A DNA stretch of 64,000 bases from Steromphala cineraria (taxonomy: Eukaryota; Mollusca; Gastropoda; Trochida; Trochidae): contig OU744723.1 of the NCBI GenBank assembly GCA_916613615.1, forward strand, positions 32,680,171 to 32,744,170, given 5' to 3'. Shown here in pieces: positions 23,737-35,240 of this stretch. Below the pieces are notes generated by a model. That model saw only the letters and a program-made list of their open reading frames with translations. It made no database searches and was not told the DNA's origin. A program made the position numbers and the translations under genes. Every line of letters starts with the position of its first letter. Positions within the stretch are counted from its first letter, which is position 1.

Positions 23737-24642
23737 TCTGGATGATTATAGTTCTAGACGAATGTGGGTGAGTGAGTGAGTTTTTGTTTAGCGCCGCTTG
23801 GGCAATATTGTAGACGACGGCGAATCTGGAAGCGTGATACAAAAAGAGAGAAAGTAGATTTCGATGCGTGAGTGAGTTGGGGTTTAACTGTGTTGTCTGC
23901 AATACTTTTCAGCCCTCAACACACTCCAAAGAATGTGGACAGACCAGGCAGAAAAGAATTGAAAGACGGAAAGGAGCGTTGTGAGAGAGAAAAGAATGCA
24001 TGATCGAAACTGTTATGTGGCAAGGAACTAAACGTGATTACATTTATTATTCTATGAGTTTTATATTGAAGAACCAAACAACTAAACGTGATAACACTTA
24101 TTATTTTTTGAGTTTTATATTGAAGAACCAAACAACTAAACGTGATAACACTTATTAACTGACGAAAATACGGATGGGAATGAGAAAAGAAACCTAATAT
24201 GCGAAACCCGAGGTATTATTTACATATTTGTCAATTATCTATAACAGAATATACACTGAAATCGAAAAGGTACTCTCAGTAGTACTATCAGAGTACTATG
24301 AACTCTCTAAGAATATTTCTATAACAAACTAGATGGTAGTTTGTATTCTATTGCAATTGTTTGTAACAATTGAGCACAAAGTAATCTAATCAAAGTATTG
24401 GGAGCGAAAAGTATCTAATTCTAAAGTGACTCTGACACGTCCTTCCAACAGGGACGGTCAAGTCAGAATGCCGCATGTAGCCTGAAATCTATCACTGCCG
24501 AGACGCACGTAGCCGAATTTCTCGTGCAGCGGTCGCAACTTGAAGACAACTGCGTTCGGGTGATATGTTTATGATTAGAAACGATGGAACTTAGGTTTTA
24601 CTATGCAAACGATTTGTCATTTTTGAGATTCCCTTCAAACCA
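23737..24642 (-). repeat. 3' LTR of the BEL/Pao element (left on + strand)
   Basis: Direct repeat of 30797-31708; on the minus strand it begins TGGTTTGAAGGGAATCTC. Inside, a unit of about 53 bp containing TATGAGTTTTATATTGAAGA and CAAACAACTAAACGTGAT is tandemly repeated (24040-24160). A GTGAGTGAGTGAG...GCGCCGCTTGGGCAATATT block (23769-23808) and a second degenerate block (23868-23912) resemble a short interspersed motif of gastropod genomes, also seen at 48743-48798. Confidence 0.95.
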
Positions 24643-24656
24643 TACCCCTCCTTTTT
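24643..24656 (-). promoter_or_regulatory. polypurine tract of the BEL/Pao element
   Basis: On the minus strand AAAAAGGAGGGGTA lies directly before the 3' LTR start TGG. This is the expected place and composition of the plus-strand primer used in reverse transcription. Confidence 0.8.
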
Positions 24657-24764
24657 GATAGAACTATGGGTTCTATCAAACAAATCCTTACACGAATACT
24701 ATCAACTGAAAAAAACCAAACCTTTTGAAACTGCAGTTTAATATTTACAAAGACTTGGTGAGTT

Positions 24765-26490
24765 CTATATACATATCTTGAAACTATTTACAGATACTGT
24801 GGACCACTCAAGAGGACAAATTTTAGTTACTGGTCTGGTGAACTTATTTTTGCCAACCTGGACCTCAATAACTCTAACTTGTTTGTCTGGGCCTGGAAAT
24901 GTGTTCGTTATGCGACCCAATGGCCACTGACCACGCGGAGTGTCTGCTGACACTAAAACAACTACAACTCCGATCTGAAGATTCCTCTCCGGATGGAACC
25001 ACTTCTTTCTGGTATTCAATGTGGGTAGCCATTCTCTCATCCATCTCTTCCAGGTATGGCTAACGAGTTCCTGGACTCGACGCCAGCGCTTTTGAGGGTG
25101 ATTAGAATGGAACTCTGGAGCGAATTCACCACCAATCTGGCCATGTATGAGATGGTTTGGTGTTAGTGGTTCCTGGTCGAGAGGATGCAAACTCTGATAT
25201 GTGAGAGGTCTGGAATTCAACAGGGCTTCTGTTGATGTGAAAGCTGTCATTAGCTCCTCATCGTTGATATCAGTTCCACCCAAAATTGCAAATATGGCCC
25301 TTTTTGCCGATTTGATGAGCGACTCGAATACTCCTCCGAAATGAGGAGCACTTGGTGGATTAAACTTCCAGACTATACCTTTGCTACCCAAGGTGTCGTT
25401 CACCTCTTTTGGCATTCCTCGACGATGAGCCATTCGGAAGAAACAATTTAGAAATGAATTGGTGTCTAACCCAAAGGCTATTTCCAAATGCACTGCACGT
25501 GTTGCCAAGCAGGTAAAAAGACAAAGATACCTTTTAGTACGGGTCTTCCCTCGACCTTGGATGGTAAGGAAAGGTCCTGCAAAGTCAATGCCTACTTGAG
25601 AAAAGGCACGCAAAGAGCAACAGACCCGCATTGCAGGCAAATCAGCCATGAGTTGAGAGGCTGGTTTTGATTTTTGGCGTTTACAAGTACAACATTCTTT
25701 TTCACATTCACGAATTACCTCTCTGGCCGAGATGACCCAAAACTTTGTTGAAAGAGCGGAGAGTGTGCTGTTTGTACCTGAATGCAAAACCGTTTCATGG
25801 TGAAACTTGACCACAAGACTGGTTACCCAGTTCTTCCTTGGAAGTATGACAGGGTACTTTACCTCAAAGGACAAACTGTCAGCATGTTTGAGTCTTCCAC
25901 CAAGTCTCATGAGATCATTTTGATCCAAGATTGGGCTCAAACCAATTATCTTGCTATTTGATGGGACTATATTGCCTTTGAGGAGGGCATTGTATTCCTT
26001 AGGAAAGGCTTCCTTTTGAGTCATTATCAATATCCTCGTTTCGGCATCATCAACTTCCTCAACTTGAAGAGGACCATGCTTGCGGAGTATTGGGACTCTG
26101 CAGTTGTGGATGAACCTGAACACCCAGGCTGTTACACGACAAAGTCTATTCAGATTTGAAAATCGTGAAGGCTCCAAACGCCATGGAATCTCTGTCTGAA
26201 GTTCTGTTACCATGGAGACTGGAGCAGATTTCGTTTTTGTTTCCATGTTTTTGCAAGTGCTGAAATCAACTACTTGTGTTGGCACTTCACCCCTATGAAG
26301 GAAATCTGGACCTTGAAGCCAACTATCCTCTGACAATGATTGAATATGTACACCTTTTGACAAAATGTCTGCAGGATTGCATTTTGTGGGAACATACATC
26401 CATTGACTAGGGCGTGTATGTTCTTGAATGTAGCCTACTCGGTTTGCTACAAATGACTTGAAACTCCGACTCTGATTCTTGACCCACCAC
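24765..26490 (-). pseudogene. BEL/Pao integrase region with catalytic-core deletion
   Basis: This frame continues the polyprotein after a 1-nt shift near 26491. It starts in the RNase H-integrase linker (WWVKNQSRSFKSFVANRVGY) and carries the VPTKCNPADILSKG motif. An H-x-H / C-x2-C zinc-binding region follows (ending ECCTCKRQK), then the first catalytic aspartate (VGIDFAGPF). The segment that normally holds the second aspartate (a DNGTNF-type block) is absent: RRGMPKEV runs straight into NDTLGSKGIVWKF, then NPPSAPHFGGVFESL with the glutamate. The loss is in frame. The C-terminal DUF5641-like region (WFHPERNLQIGVVVVL, PRGQWPLGRI) is complete. Such an integrase should be inactive. Confidence 0.9.
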
Positions 26491-26491
26491 A

Positions 26492-27772
26492 GACATTGAT
26501 ACTGTCAGACCAAAAGGTGGCACATTTCACTGCAACATTCAATGCTGTGATCACAGACATCAGAAGTTTGACACCAAGTACAGCAGCAACCAGTTCCAAC
26601 CTTGGAATGCTTACCGATTTCAATGGTGCAACATGAGCTTTTGCAGCAACCAGAGTGCTAGTGACTTCAGTTTGGTTTTGTACAACAGTGTATATCACAG
26701 CACTGTATGCTTCCTGCGACGCATCAACAAAAACATGAAGTTTGCACAAATTGTTCTCTTGGGAGAATTGTATGCATCTTGGTATTTGAACGTACTTGCA
26801 CATCTCAGTCTCCTTCATCCACTGCCAAACTTTGTTTGCTAAATCCGGACACACGTTGTCATTCCACCCAAGGCCAGAGACCCACATCTCTTGGAGGATG
26901 ATCTTGGCTCTGAAAATGAATGGTGCAAGAAGGCCAAGTGGATCAAAGAATCTGACAACTGTTTTCAAAAAGTTCCTCTTTGTCAGATTCAAAGAACTGT
27001 CCTTGAAGGAGTAAGCAAACTGAAACTGATCAGCCTCTGCATTCCAGATCAAACCCAGAGCCTTTGTCATGGGAAGATCAGAAGACTGAATCTGTACTTC
27101 CCTCAGTCTGTCTTTCACAAGAATCTCATTGAGCACCTCAACAGAGTTGGATATCCATTTTCTTGGGTGCATTCCTGCTGCTGTCCATAGACTTTTCAGT
27201 TGATCATAAAGCTGAATGGCTACGCCGTTGCTGACAGCGCTATCCATACTATCATCCATGTAAGTTGACTTTGTGACCACTTCAGCAGCCATTGGATAAA
27301 CTTCTGCATTCCTTCTAGCATGTTCCTGTGATACAAATTGAGCCAAAAAAGGAGAACAATTGAGACCAAATACTACACGAGAGAACTCATACACAGTTGG
27401 TTCACGTTTGGAATCAAGTGATCTCCAAAGAAATCTCAGACAAGATCTATCCTTTTGCAAAACCTCGATTTGCAGATACATGTCTGCTATGTCACAAATG
27501 ACACCCACTGGAGATCTACGAAATCTAATCAGAATTTCAAAAAGATTGTTCTGTAATTTCGGACCAGGGTGAATGAAATCATTCAGAGACACACCTTTGC
27601 ATTTGGCCGACGCATCAAATACAATCCGGATTTTTGTTGTTTCCCTGTCCAATTTGACAACAGGAAAGTGAGGAAGATACCACTTGGTATTTTGCCTGTC
27701 ATCTTCATCAACTTTCTGGATGTATCCTTTCTGGAGGTACAGCTCTAAAACAGCATCATAGGCTTTGGAAAG
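26492..27772 (-). pseudogene. BEL/Pao reverse transcriptase-RNase H region
   Basis: It lies in the same frame as the gag-protease part but after a TGA at 27773-27775. It begins with LSKAYDAVLELYLQKGYI and KWYLPHFPVVK, and passes through RIVFDASAKCKG, the first catalytic Asp in VICDIADMYLQIEV, and the YMDD box (STYMDDSMDS). It ends in the RNase H part (VDASQEAYSAVIYT, IPRLELVAAVLG, FWSDSINV), where a 1-nt deletion near 26491 shifts the frame into the integrase. The polymerase motifs look intact, so inactivation comes from the stop and frameshift, not from the active site. Confidence 0.92.
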
Positions 27773-30036
27773 TCACTCGTCTTTGGCGAGTTTCTTCTCT
27801 ACATTCTCTAGACGATTCAAAGCCACTAGGTAATTATCTGGAAGACCACAAGGGTCTTGTTTCCATGGTATGCCTACCGTGTACCTTGCATTTGAGTAGC
27901 TAATTGATTCCTTAACAGCTTCCATTGCCAATTGATCTTGAGCAGACATAGATGGACCATTTGAAGGAAAACTTTCAATTTCCCAGAATTTCTTGAGAAT
28001 GTGATCCACTTCAACGACAGGAGGACTTCTTGCTTCATTGTTGCCAACAAAGAAAGTGTTTGAAGCAGAAGGTTGACCTTCAGAAATATTGCCAATACAA
28101 GTCCATCCAAGAGGAGTTAAGCGAGCTATTGGATCACCTGGGTTTCCACAGACATCACCACGTGAAGTGTGAAGTTGTAGATAATCTACCCCAATAAGGA
28201 TATCTATGACAGGTTTTGAAGCTACTTTAGGGAAGTGAATGTCTCTCAAATGAGGCCAGCGCTTTGCATAGTTTTTCCAATCAATCGCTTTCAAGCTTCC
28301 AGTGACCTTGCTTGTTGTCATAGCCACTAGGGAAGTATCTACTGAGCCATCCATACTTTCAAGACCAAGCTCTACAGTCATGCTGCTAAAACATTCTGTT
28401 TTGCTATTCAAAACATTCACAGACACTTGCTGTGTCTGACCTGAAAGACCTAACTCCGAAGCAACATGCTCATTCACATAAGTTTGTGTACTAGCGTCAT
28501 CCAAAAGAGCATTGACCTTCAACCGTTTATTGCCGCTCTTCAGTACAACAGGGATTGTTCTAAGTGCTATGAAATAAGATTGCTGCTTCATGGCAGACAT
28601 TGTGGTAGTCTGTGTTGCTGAATCAGCACTCACTTGTGAATGCACAGGAGAAAAATCTGGTCTAGTACCAGCAGCAAGCCGACTAACAGCTGTCTTAGTG
28701 CCTAACCTATTGTAAGTTTTATTGAAGTGCAAAAGACGATTGTGAGTGGACGAACAACCACCAATCCCACACCTGCCATTTTGAATGCAAGATTTGCCTA
28801 CATGATCAGTGCCTAAACACCGGAAGCAAAGCTTGAGTTCTTTAGCCTTTGTCCAACGGTCATGGGTAGTGAGCGATTTGAATGCATCACATTTGCCAAT
28901 TCTATGTGACGACAAATTACATAACTGACACATTTCTGATTGTGCATTCTGCGAGCCAAAGTAAGATTTCGAAATTTTACCTTGATTGTTTGATTTCCGA
29001 GTCTCAGAGAAACCATACTTGGTCTCTGAAGCAATGGTATGAAGCTCGGCTTCAAAAAGAATCCACTGCCGAAGAGTCTCTACAGACTCCTGCCTTTGCT
29101 GCTCAATGACCCAGCGTTTATACTGCGTTATCATTTGCTCTGTAAGTTTCTTTAACAACAAGGCGTATAAACAACCATCCCCAAGCTCTTCTAATTTGTC
29201 TGCTTCACGAAGACAGACTACAGCTGTGTCAAGCATGTCTGCAAACTGTTCTATGTCTTTGGCATTGCCCTGACGAAGAGGTCTGAAGGCAGATATTTCC
29301 TCTAATTTCAATGCTATGATTCGCCTGTATCCCCCATATTTTCGTTCAAGACGTTCTAGAGCTATGGCGTAAGCAGCAGCATTGTGGCCAAGAGACTCTA
29401 CTAGCTTTGAAGCTTCACCTGACAAATATTGCTTAAGTTTATACTCATTGGTTGCAGGTGCCCTATCCACACAAGCCATAAATGCAGCTTTCCAGCTTTG
29501 ATAAACATGGATGTCTCCTGAAAAAACTGGTATGGAGACTCGACGTAATTGTCTCCAAAGATCCTGACCAATACCTACAGTCTCACCACAGGCTTGATTC
29601 ATCAACTCAGTTTTATGAACCTGTTGTCTTACAGGCTGGCGAATTTCAAAGTCAGAATCATGTCTCTGTGGCTGAATGCTATTTGTATTTTCATCTCTCA
29701 TCACTTGCTTTGTGTTATCTCTACAAGACCTAAGGGAGGTACCAGCATAACTGAATGTGTTCCTAAGCAACAATTCGGCCTTTTCAACTGCCTCTTCGGT
29801 TACTGCCTCAAGCAAATCAATTTCCTGACTGGTTCTCTTAGCAAGCTCTAAGTTATTAGTCTCTTGATAGAGAATTTGCAAAGTTATCATCACATCAACT
29901 GCGTCTATTTGAAGAGAGCTGACTTCATCAATCAAACATCTAATTTGCCTACGATCAGGCAACTCCTCTTCCAGCAGTGAAGATAACCTATTTCTACATT
30001 TTGTAAGCGCCGTTTTGCAATTGGTTTTCCTACGCT
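27773..30036 (-). pseudogene. BEL/Pao gag-protease region
   Basis: An open frame of about 750 codons is bounded upstream by the nested MITE. A gag domain of the DUF1759 type (VFSGDIHVYQSWKAAFMACV, LERKYGG) is followed by two Cys-His knuckles (CQLCNLSSHRIGKC, CFRCLGTDHVGKSC). Next comes an aspartic protease of the DUF1758 type with LLDDAST as active site, then the GVDYL and ARLTPLGWTCIG motifs. The polyprotein start lies beyond the MITE: an ATG at about 30683-30685 (minus) opens MSQTELKVS. Once the MITE and one TTAA are removed, that ATG frame is one base out of register with the gag frame, so a small indel or another start is likely. Confidence 0.9.
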
Positions 30037-30040
30037 TTAA

Positions 30041-30622
30041 CCCTTACGATGCGGGGCGCGTGATATTTACGGGCCAAATATAAAATGGCACGTAAGCCCT
30101 CTTGGCGAAATCCGTAACTTTCAGGATAAGGCTATATATTAACTGCAAGCAGTCTTGGCTGCTCCCGGATATAAAATATCAAACCTTTTCTAAAAAATGA
30201 TTGAGGGTACCCACCTTGCGGCATTCATATCTCACAAACCAATAGAGATAATTCTATAATTTTTACATCATCGTGTAGAAGAGAGAATTGTCTTCATTTC
30301 CATGTATCATATGTATATCCGCGCACAAAAATAAAGAAGCGGCAAAGCGTTGCGACAAGTGCCGCAAAAAATTTGTTTACCTCAAAATGATTGAGGGTAC
30401 CCACCTTGCGGCATTTATATCTCACGAACCATTAGAGATAATTTTATAATTTTTACATCATCGTATAGAAGAGAGAATTGTCTTTATTTCCATGTATCAT
30501 ATGTTTATCCGCGCACAAAAATAAAGAAGCGGTTAATCAGGATATAACGGTGGCTGGCACCGGACAAAACAATTCCGCCACGTGGGCTTGTAGAGCAAAA
30601 ATATATAGCCGCATCGTAAGGG
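30041..30622. mobile_element. piggyBac-type MITE nested in the retrotransposon
   Basis: It is bounded by perfect 14-bp inverted ends, CCCTTACGATGCGG (30041-30054) and CCGCATCGTAAGGG (30609-30622), and flanked on both sides by TTAA (30037-30040 and 30623-30626). This is the signature of piggyBac-type insertion. Inside are two direct copies of a 149-bp block, about 30194-30342 and 30384-30532, offset by 190 bp and nearly identical. No open frame. It interrupts the gag start region of the BEL element and is therefore younger than it. Confidence 0.93.
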
Positions 30623-30774
30623 TTAACTGAGCAATTTCCTGATTATCTGTGAAAACAGATACTTTGAGTTCTGTTTGGGACATATTTCTGTCAATGTTTG
30701 TTTTCAAAGTTTAACATTAACCTTTTGAGCAAACTAAAAATGTGAATACAGCGTAGTGTGCATGACAATAAGAA

Positions 30775-30794
30775 ACAACCACGCTCTGCTACCA
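30775..30794 (-). promoter_or_regulatory. primer-binding site, initiator Met tRNA type
   Basis: The minus strand reads TGGTAGCAGAGCGTGGTTGT two bases inside the 5' LTR. It matches the complement of the 3' end of animal initiator tRNA-Met (CTCTGCTA plus CCA) over at least the first 11-12 bases. This marks where minus-strand synthesis was primed. Confidence 0.75.
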
Positions 30795-30796
30795 AA

Positions 30797-31708
30797 TGTT
30801 CTGGATGATTATAGTTCTAGACGAATGTGGGTGAGTGAGTGAGTTTTTGTTTAGCGCCGCTTGGGCAATATTGTAGACGACGGGGAATGTGGAAGCGTGA
30901 TACAAAAAGAGAGAAAGTAGATTTCGATGCGTGAGTGAGTTGGGGTTTAACTGTGTTGTCTGCAATACTTTTCAGCCCTCAACACACTCCAAAGAATGTG
31001 GACAGACCAGGCAGAAAAGAATTGAAAGAGGGAAAGGAGCGTTGTAAGAGAGAAAAGAATGCATGATCGAAACTGTTATGTGGCAAGGAACGTGATTACA
31101 TTTATTATTCTATGAGTTTTATATTGAAGAACCAAACAACTAAACGTGATAACACTTATTATTCTATGAGTTTTATATTGAAGAACCAAACAACTAAACG
31201 TGATAACACTTATTAACTGACGAAAATACGGATGGGAATGAGAAAAGAAACCTAATATGCGAAACCCGAGGTATTATTTACATATTTTTCAATTATCTAC
31301 AACAGAATATACACTGAAATCGATAAGGTACTCTCAGTAGTACTATCAGAGTACTATGAACTCTCTAAGAATATTTCTATAACAAACTAGATGGTAGTTT
31401 GTATTCTATTGCAATTGTTTGTAACAATTGAGCACAAAGTAATCTAATCAAAGTATTGGGAGCGAAAAGTATCTAATTCTAAAGTGACTCTGACACGTCC
31501 TTCCAACAGGGACGCTCAAGTCAGAATGCCGCATGTAGCCTAAAATCTATCACTGCCAAGACGCACGTGGCCGAATTTCTCGTGCAGCGGTCGCAACTTG
31601 AAGACAACTTCAAAGTTGCGTTCGGGTGATATGTTTATGATTAGAAACGATGGAACTTAGGTTTTGCTATGCAAACGATTTGTTATTTTTGAGATTCCCT
31701 TCAAACCA
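30797..31708 (-). repeat. 5' LTR of the BEL/Pao element (right on + strand)
   Basis: On the plus strand it starts TGTTCTGGATGATT and ends TTCAAACCA, so the LTR has TG...CA ends. Compared with the left copy it has an 8-bp extra segment (near 31610) and lacks a 6-bp piece near 31091, plus scattered substitutions. Confidence 0.95.
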
Positions 31709-32470
31709 CTAAGGATTATATGAAAATAATGTACTTAATGCGTTAACAAATTTCCCAAATTCTATGATTTGAACTGGCAGAAGAACATTATTATTATATT
31801 ATCTCCTATGAATTTTGATGATTTGAATAAATTTCATATGAAACAGATTAGTTTTTTCTAATTTAATGCTGAAACTGAAAAACCATATGTTGAATTTAAA
31901 ACTAAAATTATTCTGTAAAATGCCATAGATTTCTAAATGCGGCATATTGATGTCATTTTCTGAAGAGAATGATTTAGTTTAGAAAGATGCGAGACGTACC
32001 GCACGCGGAAAACGAGGAAATACCGTGTCAAACACAGGAACTTTGTTTATGCAATAATAAACATTTCTAGAAATTGTTCGGGTTTTTTTTTAAATTGTAA
32101 GAAAAACACAAGAAAATGGTTATATGCCGTTTTAAAGAGCACATAAAATTTGTTCTTTAGGTATTGAATAGACCTTTTGAATCATCACAAATTTATTAAA
32201 AGGGTTAATAGATATCATATATCAATGTATATTGAAATAAATCATGATTTAAATTACAATACATTCCATATGTCCTAACGCCAATTTCATTTGTTGTCTA
32301 TGAAAATCGCGTACATTAGGAATGTTGGAATACTTTGCAAGTTACTGAATTGTGTGCCTCAGGTGTAGAGCGCTATCGGGTAAAACGCAAAAGGCGTGCA
32401 AAACGTGTTTAGTTGGCACTGGCATTTCGCGGGTCAATCAGTGGAATGACTTTTACTCAATAACCTTATT
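31709..32470 (+). other. TRIM-like 3' flank, right part
   Basis: It resumes the similarity to the TRIM 3' flank: ACTAAGGATTAT matches ACTAAAGGTTTATT at 41448. A CGCACGCGGAAAACGAGGAAAT block at 31998 matches 41599-41627, and TGCAAGTTACTGAAT ... AAAAGGCGTGCAAAACGTG at about 32336-32410 matches 42044-42115. No coding sequence is seen. Confidence 0.65.
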
Positions 32471-33594
32471 TAAAAAAAAAGGAAGAATGTCAATTTCTAA
32501 ACGGATATCTTGCTTTTAAAGGCTATGGATGATAAAGAAATTAATACACCTGCAAGATGTCACAGATCGAAAAATCTAGAGGTTATCATGCCCGTGTGAT
32601 CGTAAATATCCTGCATTAGGAATAAAGCCGATGTTTATTTCATCATGTAGTGCACGTGCACAGCATGATCCACGCCGCTTGTTCCTACCGTAGTTATCTC
32701 CGTAAATGCTGCTCAATCGATAGATTTTTAAAAAGGTATAAGTCCCAATAACTCTTTAGTATTTTTTACAAAATATTTGGTAGCTTCTGAAAGCATGAAG
32801 ACGCTCTCTGTCTAGTAAATACATCGATCAAGAAGTAGATACATTAATATTATTGTTGTGACAGTTGTGTTTAACAATATCAAAGGAGCCCTCTCTTTGT
32901 TCGTTGCAAATGAAATCACCAATAAGATAGTATTTATAATGATGTCTTTTTATTTATTATTTCTCGTATAGAAAAACAACCTGTTCATACATTTCATGTT
33001 TAATAATTGTAAGATAGTTATCTGCTGTTGATGACTAGTATATAATCTTTTTTTAACTCCAATTTGAAGTGTTAATCGGTCTTTACAACTGTATCGTGAA
33101 AAAATTACGCCTTGATTCCATTCCAATCATCATTGACATACCAACAATCGAAAATAGTTTCCTATCTTATCTCAAATATCTTAATGTCCTTCTGATTCAT
33201 ATGGCAAAAGAAGTGTTCGTGTAATTCTCTCGGATGCAGGTTAATATCAACACAAGCGAAGAGTTTGAAAAATTTAATTTAGTAGAAATGATATGATGAT
33301 AGCATTAAGTTTGATATTCCTCCTGCATTCCTATTATAATAGCTTTTTTTATTATAATTTGACCAAAAAAAATAACTCTGGCAATTAACGATGTTAAGTG
33401 GACATAGGGTCAAAGTAAACGATTTTTATCATTGTTTGAAAAATTAAATCATAGCTTCTTAATACGAATAGAGACATATATCAGGTATATATTATCGTTC
33501 TTTAACGCTATATACACTTCAACTAAAAAAATGGAGACAGTTGCTCTATAGCTCATCAGCCTTCATATGAATTTTGCTTCAGGGTGTGGCAAAT
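32471..33594. other. no recognisable feature
   Basis: AT-rich sequence with no long open frame or clear repeat. Confidence 0.55.
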
Positions 33595-34555
33595 GTGGTT
33601 CCCCCTTACTTTGGACCACAGGGTCAACAAATGTACAATTTTGAATCATTCAGATCTAACTTAGGAGTTTGCACACACATTTTCAGCTTTCTAGGTCTTA
33701 TGCTTCTTGAGAAACAGATGAAATTAGGTTAAATGGTGTGGTCACTCAGGCCCTTATAAGGGGCCACAGGGCAACAGGGCCACCAAAGCTACAATTTATA
33801 ATCCTCACTATTCAAGGAGTCTGTACACAAAGTTTTAGCTTTCTAGGTCTGATGCTTCTGGAAAAGAAGATGAAAATAGCTTTTACGCGCGTGGCCACTG
33901 TTGCTCTTTTTAGGGGCCACAGGGCCACCAAAGCTACAATTTATAATCCTCACTAGTCAAGGAGTCTGTACACTAAGTTTCAGCTTTCTAGGCCTGATGC
34001 TTCTAGAAAAGAAGACGAAAATAGGTTTTACGGACGTGGCCCCTGTTGCTCTTTTTAGGGGCCACAGGGCCACCAAAGCTACAATTTATAATCCTCACTA
34101 GTCAAGGAGTCTGTACACAAAGTTTCAGCTTTCTAGGCCTGATGCTTCTAGAAAAGAAGACGAAAATAGGTTTTACGGGCGTGGCCCCTGTGGCCCTTAT
34201 TAGGAGCCAAAGGGCCACAAAAGCTACAATCTATAATCTTACTAGTCAAGGAGTCTGTACACAAAGTTCCAGCTTTCGAGGCTTAATGGTTCCGGAGAAG
34301 AAGATGAAAATAGGTTATACGGGCGTGGCTCCTGTGGCCCTTATTAGGGGTCACAGGGCCACCAAAGCTACAGTGTTTAATCCTCACTAGTCAAGGAGTC
34401 TGTACACAAAGTTTCAGCTTTCTAGGCCTTATGCTTCTGGAGAAGTCGAAATTCCACAAAGATTACGGACGAATGGACGGACGGACGGACGCCGGAAACC
34501 ATGCAATGCCATAAGCCCATCGGGCCTTACAGGCCAGATGAGCTAAAATGTAATA
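33595..34555 (+). repeat. 145-bp tandem repeat with a conserved palindromic tail
   Basis: AAGGAGTCTGTACACAAAGTT recurs at 33814, 33959, 34104, 34248 and 34393, a period of 144-145 bp, with a more diverged copy before. Each unit contains GGCCACAGGGCCACCAAAGC and TTTCTAGGCCTGATGCTTCT. The array ends in ACGGACGGACGGACGCCGG and a tail with the stem GGCCTTACAGGCC and GCCCATCGGGC, then GATGAGCTAAAA. The same unit and tail occur reversed at 63063-63400, so this is a dispersed element with internal tandem units. The open frames over it (66-114 codons) are by-products of the repeat. Confidence 0.9.
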
Positions 34556-35231
34556 AAGACTTTAAACTCTTTAACTGCTAGTGAATTATTCACCTTTATC
34601 AACTCAAACTGTGTCAAACGCGCACAAAATGGAATTTCTATACAGGACATAAATTAGGTAGCCTTTCAGGAAAACAGTACAATTGGTTTCAATGAGTAAA
34701 CTTCAATGTTTAAAATATGCCTTTATCTATATTCTAAAGTAGATAAAGCTAAGACGTTAATTATTCTTGATAAGTCAAAACCATTGAACCATCACACAAT
34801 TTAATGACATTTCTGGGGTTTTTTTCCGTCAAAGGCGACGCCCACCATTTATTTCGCAATAAAGTGAGGTTTTTTTATGACATAACGAAATAACTGTGCA
34901 TGACATAAATTGCACATTTTACGGTGATAGTTTTGCACTGAAAACTGATTACGTCAAACCACTCGGCCTTTGGTCTCGTGTTTTGACTGTAATAGTTCAG
35001 GGCAAAACTAAACTTAAATTCAATGTAGAATGAGAATTTTGAAGTAAAATGGATAGTGCTTTTAGTTTTCAGTTCAACAAACTTCTCCAGAACATAAAAA
35101 ATACAAATGAGACACCATCATCCTGTACAACTATGACGTCGTTATATTCCTACGTCACAATAGAAGCACCTGTAGGAAGAACTACGAGAAATTTAGCTTT
35201 AGAATAGTAAAAAAATGTAAACATACTACAG
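34556..35231. other. no recognisable feature
   Basis: AT-rich sequence; no gene or repeat recognised. Confidence 0.5.
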
Positions 35232-35240
35232 TGAATAGAG

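Larger units (their letters stand above)
23737..31708 (-). mobile_element. BEL/Pao LTR retrotransposon, full-length but inactivated
   Basis: An 8.0-kb element on the minus strand. Two LTRs of about 0.91 kb (23737-24642 and 30797-31708) differ by roughly 15-20 substitutions and two small indels by eye, so it is not very recent. The inner order read on the minus strand is 5' LTR, primer-binding site, gag-protease, reverse transcriptase-RNase H, integrase, polypurine tract, 3' LTR: the BEL/Pao order. The polyprotein frame is broken by an in-frame TGA (27773-27775), a 1-nt loss near 26491 and an internal integrase deletion. A 582-bp TTAA-flanked MITE sits in the gag start region. The expected 5-bp target duplication is not clean (GTAAA left, CTAAG right). 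The left LTR also lacks three terminal bases (GTT) present in the right one. Confidence 0.95.

Noticed and set aside
25488..29851. plus-strand open frames within the BEL element
   Set aside because: They lie antisense to the gag-pol frames and have no motifs of their own.
23737..31708. an endogenous retrovirus with an envelope gene
   Set aside because: The domain order and integrase type are BEL/Pao, and no envelope-like frame lies between the integrase and the 3' LTR.
33738..34390. three overlapping open frames encoding similar repeated peptides
   Set aside because: The 145-bp unit is not a multiple of three, so the peptides change frame with each unit; they are by-products of the tandem repeat.
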